Positions 59,701-64,000 of a stretch of DNA of 64,000 nucleotides are shown piece by piece; position 1 is the first letter of the stretch; each line of letters opens with the position of its first letter. The stretch spans positions 8,873,985 through 8,937,984 of the forward strand of contig NC_088776.1 of assembly GCF_954871325.1 (NCBI RefSeq). The letters are read 5' to 3'. This DNA is from Gordionus sp. m RMFG-2023 (lineage: Eukaryota; Nematomorpha; Gordioida; Chordodea; Parachordodidae). Below the pieces are notes generated by a model. It saw only the letters and a program-made list of their open reading frames with translations. It searched no databases and was not told the DNA's origin. Both the position numbers and the translations under genes were made by a program.

Positions 59701-62412
59701 TTTTAAATACAATATGCTCTTTCAAAATCTTCTATTTTTTTGTGTATTGTGCTTTAAAGATATATGTTAGCCTTAATGTGTTATTTTTTCAACTTTAAAT
59801 CATTTTTTGAGCGCGTTATTTTAAATTAAATTTAACATTACCGGAAATGTATTCTAGCATGTTTAGAATACATACCCTATGAATTTCAGAAAATTTTGCC
59901 TTTAGATTTTGAGTCATTTATAGTTTATATAATGGAAAAATAAATATAAAATATATAAAATTCAAACGTTCATGGCAAATTTTCTAAAAATCATAGGGTA
60001 GGTTAAATAACACTATGTAAAATACATTGCAGATATGGACTAAATTATTAATATAAATATCTTTAAAAAAAAATCATTTTGAATTATTTGTCCAATATGT
60101 AAAAATTCCTTGGCTTCATTTGGGAAATTTACAAATTTGCTGCTTTTTAAAATAAAGCTCTTACATTATTTCTGAAAAATGGTCATTTCTTGGTTTAGCT
60201 TATTTAGAAAAGTTCTGTTGTTCGCGCTTGTTCGCGCTAACCAAAACATTTTACTCGGTGTATAAAAGAAAAAAGAGCGGGATGAGATCCTAATTCCCAT
60301 TTCAAAATTACACGTAAACTATAAGACTTAGGCCATATTAAGCGTTCGAGCCTTTGGCAGTCATATTTGAATCTAAGAAAATAATTCCCCGGAAAAAAAT
60401 CCCCGTTTTTTAAGATATTAAAAATAACAAAATTAATAAAATAGGAGTAAAAATTTCCTATAAATATATCCATTGAATAAAAATCCTCAAATAATATATT
60501 TAAAAATTTTGAGAAAATCAATTCCGTTATTTTCTAAGAATTATTATTGGGGATTTTTTTTCCGAGGAATTATTTCCGCTCACAAAAGGAACAATTTACT
60601 GAATCTATCAGCAATATAAGATTTGCAATCTCTTTTTAAATGTGGAAGTTAGTATAATTAGTGCTCGAACGCTTTGCCATGATCTTAGCCTAAGTATATA
60701 GGCTTCTGGTCCATCATCGCCACATAAATTTCTTTCCAAAAAAATAACATTTTGATTAGATATATAATTTACCTTTTGCAATTAAACAACCTGATCCTGC
60801 GTCTTCCATTGGGGAAGGAGGTTGAATCATTATATTTTCCCGACAAAAGCCCTTGAGCCAATGGAGAATATGCCAAAATACTCAGGTTTCTTTTAGCGCA
60901 TTCTGGAATAATCTCGTATTCTATCGACCTCCATAGTAAACTGTAAGGCAGCTTTAATCATTTATATATATATATCATTAGATTTTTTTCTTAAAAAAAA
61001 TAAACATTATATTATATTTATTATCAATGGCTAAAAAGTCCATTATGGTAACGTTTAGTCAATTTACTGTGTTTTCCTTTTTTTTTGTAACAAAAATATA
61101 AAAGGTGCAACAGATACCCTAGATAGACCAAATTGTCATATAATAGTTTTATATCATAATATTGCATATTATATATATGTTTAATTAAAAATACATTCAA
61201 ATAAATAAAGAGCCAAAAAAGCCATTAAAATAATTTTTAAACGGCGGACGAGCGGGCTGGTTAAAAAAACTTATAAAATAAATAGGCATGCGAGTATATT
61301 TTAAAATAAATTATAAGTGGGCGCAAAGGTTAAAAAAATCAAAACAACGTGGGAGGAGTTATTTAGTTGAAACCCGTCCATTGCAGACCTCTAACCTTGA
61401 GTGACGATTAAACCCTTTAAACGCGATCAATACCAATCAGCTGATGGCAAGCCATTTTAGTTTGCCATATAATTAATTTACAATAAAATTTTATAAACTC
61501 TTTTTTTTAAAAAAAAATTAATAAATAAAATAATTGTTTGATTTATAAAATTTAAAAAATTTTTTTTATTCAGAAACCAAAATAGTATATAACCAGCTAA
61601 TTTGTATTTAAAGCGTCAGCCTATGTAAGTATTATATGTCGTTGCATCTGTAAAACAATGATAAAAATAGTGATTGGAAAAGAAATATAAATATTTGTCC
61701 AATTTTTTTTTTTTAAAAAAGATGATAAAATACGTTGCGAGCCTTTTTCTCAAATCAAATTTATTATATAATAGAAATATTTGTAAACCTATCTAAATGC
61801 ATTCTCAGATATATGGACACCCATCTTGCTGAAAAAATAAATAAATAACCTGATTAGAAACTGGTTCACCGCCGAAATCGTAAAACTCTTTGAGTGTTTG
61901 AGGACCGAAATTGGAAACGCCGTAATATCTGATTTTACCTAAGGATTGTAGTCTTTTAAGTTCTTTAACGGTTTCTTCTACGTTATTCATAACTTCGGGC
62001 CAATGCACCTTTTAAATTCAAACATTTTTGTAATCGAAATATTTTATCATAAATCTGTAACCGTAAGCATATACATCGCATTTGTTAACGAGGGACATTT
62101 TAATTTTTTTAGTTTATGCAATAATAATTATTTACCAATTTAAAAATTTTTTCCTTTCTTTCTTATTTAATTTTAAACAAATATATATTTATTTAAAAGA
62201 TAAACTTGATACAAATCCAGATAATCGGTCTTTAAAGACCTCAAGGATTGATTTAAAGAATCTTCGATATCCGCCGGGGTATAAGAGACAGGCTTATTCG
62301 ATCCCGGAGTTGCGTTGAACCCAAATTTGGAAGCTATGACCAAGTCCGATCTTCTGGACTTATAACTTCCATCCAATATATCGCCCAACACTTTTTCCGA
62401 GTTTAGGTAGGC
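56697..62412 (-). CDS. Aldo-keto reductase (Tas / Kv-beta-like), N-terminal exon missing
   Basis: NADPH-dependent carbonyl reductase with a TIM-barrel fold, cytosolic by family. Exons on the minus strand: 62206-62412, 61850-62008, 60773-60951, 58543-58792, 56697-56792; together 296 residues in one frame. The catalytic Tyr is in [10 protein letters not shown] (the Tyr of DTAExY), Lys in VIASKFGF and His in VHWP. Strand and cofactor motifs: [50 protein letters not shown]. The ending [15 protein letters not shown] suits bacterial- and animal-type Tas relatives. About 45 residues, including the catalytic Asp, should be encoded upstream of 62412. No signal peptide is expected. The introns carry several MITEs. 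Confidence 0.92.
56793..58542 (-). other. Reductase intron, AT-rich
   Basis: Includes a short patch near 57080 (GATGCACCAATACC) and one near 57985 (ACCGATACGAATATTCATTGG) that may be ends of an old element. No exon seen. Confidence 0.45.
58543..58792 (-). CDS. Reductase exon: last barrel strands and cofactor site
   Basis: Acceptor ACCGAGAG|TGGTTG, donor AATACG|GTAAAT. Encodes [20 protein letters not shown], then [20 protein letters not shown] and [12 protein letters not shown], the adenine-phosphate binding loop region of AKRs. The region [14 protein letters not shown] is a lineage-specific loop. Confidence 0.92.
59761..60105. mobile_element. Long palindromic MITE, family TATATG.TTAGC, copy B
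   Basis: TATATGTTAGCCTTAATGTG, TTATTTTTTCAACTTTAAAT, ACCGGAAATGTATTC and ACCCTATGAATTTC match copy A at 2372. The inverted right arm is more eroded (CATAGGGTAGGTTAAATA, ATTATTTGTCCAATATG). It lies in a reductase intron. Confidence 0.68.
60324..60700. mobile_element. Imperfect inverted-repeat element in reductase intron
   Basis: Left: GACTTAGGCC, AAGCGTTCGAGCCTTTGGC and ATAATTCCCCGGAAAAAAAT. Right, inverted: TACTTAGGCTAAGATC, GGCAAAGCGTTCGAGC and AATAATTCCTCGGAAAAAAA. Its right end is only about 70 bases from the exon 60773-60951. Confidence 0.6.
60773..60951 (-). CDS. Reductase exon: SPLAQG motif
   Basis: Acceptor ATTAAAG|CTGCCT, donor TGCAAAAG|GTAAAT. Encodes [40 protein letters not shown] and [19 protein letters not shown]. 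YSPLAQGxLxGKY is a hallmark of the family. Confidence 0.93.
61394..61625. mobile_element. TA-flanked MITE, family CCTAGACTGACG, copy C (worn)
   Basis: ACCTTGAGTGACGATTAAAC, CAATCAGCTG and GCCATTTTAG at the left; inverted CATAGGCTGACGCTTTAAAT, TTAGCTG and CTATTTTGG at the right. TA flanks both ends. Located in a reductase intron, next to an AGAGGTCTGCAATGGACGGG end (see 35047). Confidence 0.5.
61850..62008 (-). CDS. Reductase exon: catalytic His
   Basis: Acceptor TTTAAAAG|GTGCAT, donor AATCAG|GTTATT, 53 codons. [20 protein letters not shown] contains the catalytic His of the AKR tetrad, followed by [16 protein letters not shown]. Confidence 0.94.
62206..62412 (-). CDS. Reductase exon: catalytic Tyr and Lys
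   Basis: Acceptor AAATTAG|GCCTAC, donor TATCAA|GTTTAT, 69 codons. [29 protein letters not shown] and [20 protein letters not shown] then YLDLYQ. Phase 0 at both ends. Confidence 0.94.
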
Positions 62413-62561
62413 CTAATTTATTGCGATGAATTTGAGAGATCATAATATTTATGATGGTGAAAATGAAATATACAATATTTATAAAAAAAATAAATAATTG
62501 TTTATATATGGAAAAAAACAAATTAAAAAATATAAAGATAAAATTTCGCATAAAAAGAGTA

Positions 62562-63005
62562 GAATAAGAGAGGAAGAGTAACTTTAGGCGAAGATTTGTT
62601 GAGAGAAGACTGCCATTGAAATTAGTAATTCGCCTTAAGGATAGCTATAGCCAGTCTCTGTCTGAGGAAGAAACCTTCTCGAGGATAGTCAGTATGCTTG
62701 TGGATGTGAGATCCTAAATCCTTGAAGAAGAATAATGCAAGCTAATCAAAGGAAATTAAGGTTGTGGATATTATTGAATAAAGATGTGATCTTCTGATAT
62801 TTTAGAATATTCGGAAATTTTAAGCTGTTCTTTTTGCTAGAGTAAGTTTAAGGTTTGGTTGGATAAGGCGAATAGATCTATACAAGAATAGTCCCAAACG
62901 AGAAACTGACTCCATTTTCATGGGATCAGGGTGATTCCGTCAAGCCGCTTTCCATGTCTTCTCTACACAGATCTTCACCAGACTCACTCTTCCTTCCTTA
63001 TTATA
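62562..63005. mobile_element. Foldback element, about 440 bp, GC-richer than flanks
   Basis: Left end AGAGAGGAAGAGTAACTTTA, GGCGAAGATTTGTTGAGAGA and AGAC correspond, inverted, to the right end AGGAAGGAAGAGTGAGTCTG, GTGAAGATCTGTGTAGAGAA and GAC. The arms are about 60 bp at roughly three-quarters identity. The interior contains no protein frame. Confidence 0.6.
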
Positions 63006-63205
63006 TTTATTTTACGCTATATTTCATCTTTATATTTTTTTAATTTTGGAATTGTTTTTTTATACCGTATATAAACAATTGTTTGTTTTTTTAAACATAA
63101 ATATTGTATATTTTAAATAGTTATAATAAAAATTTATCTTATTCATACAAATTAAACAAAAAATTTTTTTATTATTATTACATATTACAGTCTTACCCTA
63201 AATTT

Positions 63206-63279
63206 ATAGTTAGCGCAAATTCAAGGCGAAGTATACAAAAACAATTTTGTATACTTCGCCACGAATTCGATCTAACTAT
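63206..63279. mobile_element. 74-bp palindromic mini-element, copy 2
   Basis: ATAGTTAG at the left and CTAACTAT at the right enclose a perfect inner palindrome of 16-base arms, GGCGAAGTATACAAAA / TTTTGTATACTTCGCC, around a 4-base loop. Related to 14538-14610. Confidence 0.7.
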
Positions 63280-64000
63280 GAATCCAGAGTTATAATTCCG
63301 ATAAATAGTCTAAAATTCAGTAATGAAGTTATCCCAATTAATAACTGACAGCAAGAGACAAAATTTTAAACATTGAGAGTAGTGTTAAATCTCGATTTTT
63401 ATAAAGAAAAGGACCAAGCCAAGAAGCTTTGAGATTTAACCAAAAGATGGTAAGAAATGTTTGGCTCTATTCTGAATAAATCTTGAAACATAGGTATTAC
63501 TTTTTTGGGCTAAAATTTTGAAAAGATGGGCTAAAATGAATGATAAAAATTCCTATTCCAGCCTAGATTCTAGCCCATGCTAACGCTAGTTTTGTAGCTT
63601 CAAGCGTATCGAAATTGGTTATAATAAAAATATATATATTATTAAACAGACGTATATATTCTTAGAGTAGGCGATTTTATCTATTATTTTTGTAAAGGAG
63701 ATTTTAAGAGATTTTAAAAAAATTAATAAATTTCGACCAAAAATGGAGTTAGAACACTATAATAAACAAAGAGCGTTTCTAGGAAAAATAACCAAATGAG
63801 TTCTTTTTTTAGTGATTTATCTAAAATTTACAATTGGTTTTTTTTAAACATATTATTTTGGATTTTTTAAGGTTTTTTAAAATTATCAATCATCATTTCA
63901 TATTTTTTAAAAAATCAGCTAACTTTCATGAATTATAAAGTATATTTTATTTTTTTTATATTCTCCAAAAGTTAATAATCTCATTTAAAATATTTTCAAA
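63280..64000. other. AT-rich end of window, upstream side of the reductase gene
   Basis: 63500-63600 has the words GGGCTAAAATTTTG, GATGGGCTAAAATGA and CTAGCCCATGCTAACGCTAG, probably part of a repeat. The missing first reductase exon was not found here. Confidence 0.4.

Noticed and set aside
63575-63630. Minus-strand TNFDTLEATKL, resembling the FDTAEAY segment missing from the reductase
   Set aside because: No donor GT follows, the upstream codons are low-complexity AT, and the segment overlaps a repeat-like GGGCTA region.

Overview
The window is very AT-rich (I estimate about three quarters A+T, by eye) invertebrate nuclear DNA with spliced genes and dense DNA-transposon debris. The best-preserved gene, a nicotinic acetylcholine receptor alpha subunit, has M1-M3 motifs ([32 protein letters not shown]) that I associate with lophotrochozoan/spiralian animals. 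I cannot place the species further.

Layout. 1-1676 (+): the last two exons of BRAP, a RING/ZnF-UBP/coiled-coil ubiquitin ligase, with a large lineage-specific insert. 1677-37594: a long gene-poor stretch of transposon remnants. It holds two groups of weaker minus-strand exon candidates: an OB-fold, POT1-like fragment at 9123-9942 and two exons of a possible GOLD-domain protein at 23239-23367 and 21425-21528. 37595-50092 (+): the nAChR alpha subunit, seven or six visible coding exons including a 45-bp micro-exon. Its first visible intron contains about 5 kb of nested hAT elements. 52385-52732 (+): an orphan single-pass membrane protein. 56697-62412 (-): five exons of an aldo-keto reductase of the Tas/Kv-beta type, lacking only its N-terminal exon or exons. 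In both multi-exon genes the joined exons keep one open frame: 618 residues for the receptor fragment and 296 for the reductase fragment.

Repeats. The window is dominated by hAT-superfamily DNA transposons and short non-autonomous relatives (MITEs). The main MITE family ends in TAGTGTTGTTAAACGGCTCG, carries a small hairpin in each terminus, folds end to end, and is present in 16 complete or partial copies. At least ten copies keep an exact or near-exact 8-bp target-site duplication. I also delimited four larger hAT elements (17092-20077, 38508-43358, 39489-41540, 41884-43160), one further hAT relic (50645-51453), five other hAT-type MITEs, a TA-flanked family with three copies, a TA-flanked palindromic element, and several long inverted-repeat elements. 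Nesting gives relative ages: a ZMYM1-like hAT sits inside a copy of the main MITE, a 73-bp palindrome sits inside another, and two hATs sit inside a third hAT within the receptor intron.

No rRNA, tRNA, CRISPR or virus-derived element was recognised. The genes are functionally unrelated neighbours (ubiquitin signalling, fast cholinergic transmission, NADPH-dependent reduction); nothing suggests co-regulation.
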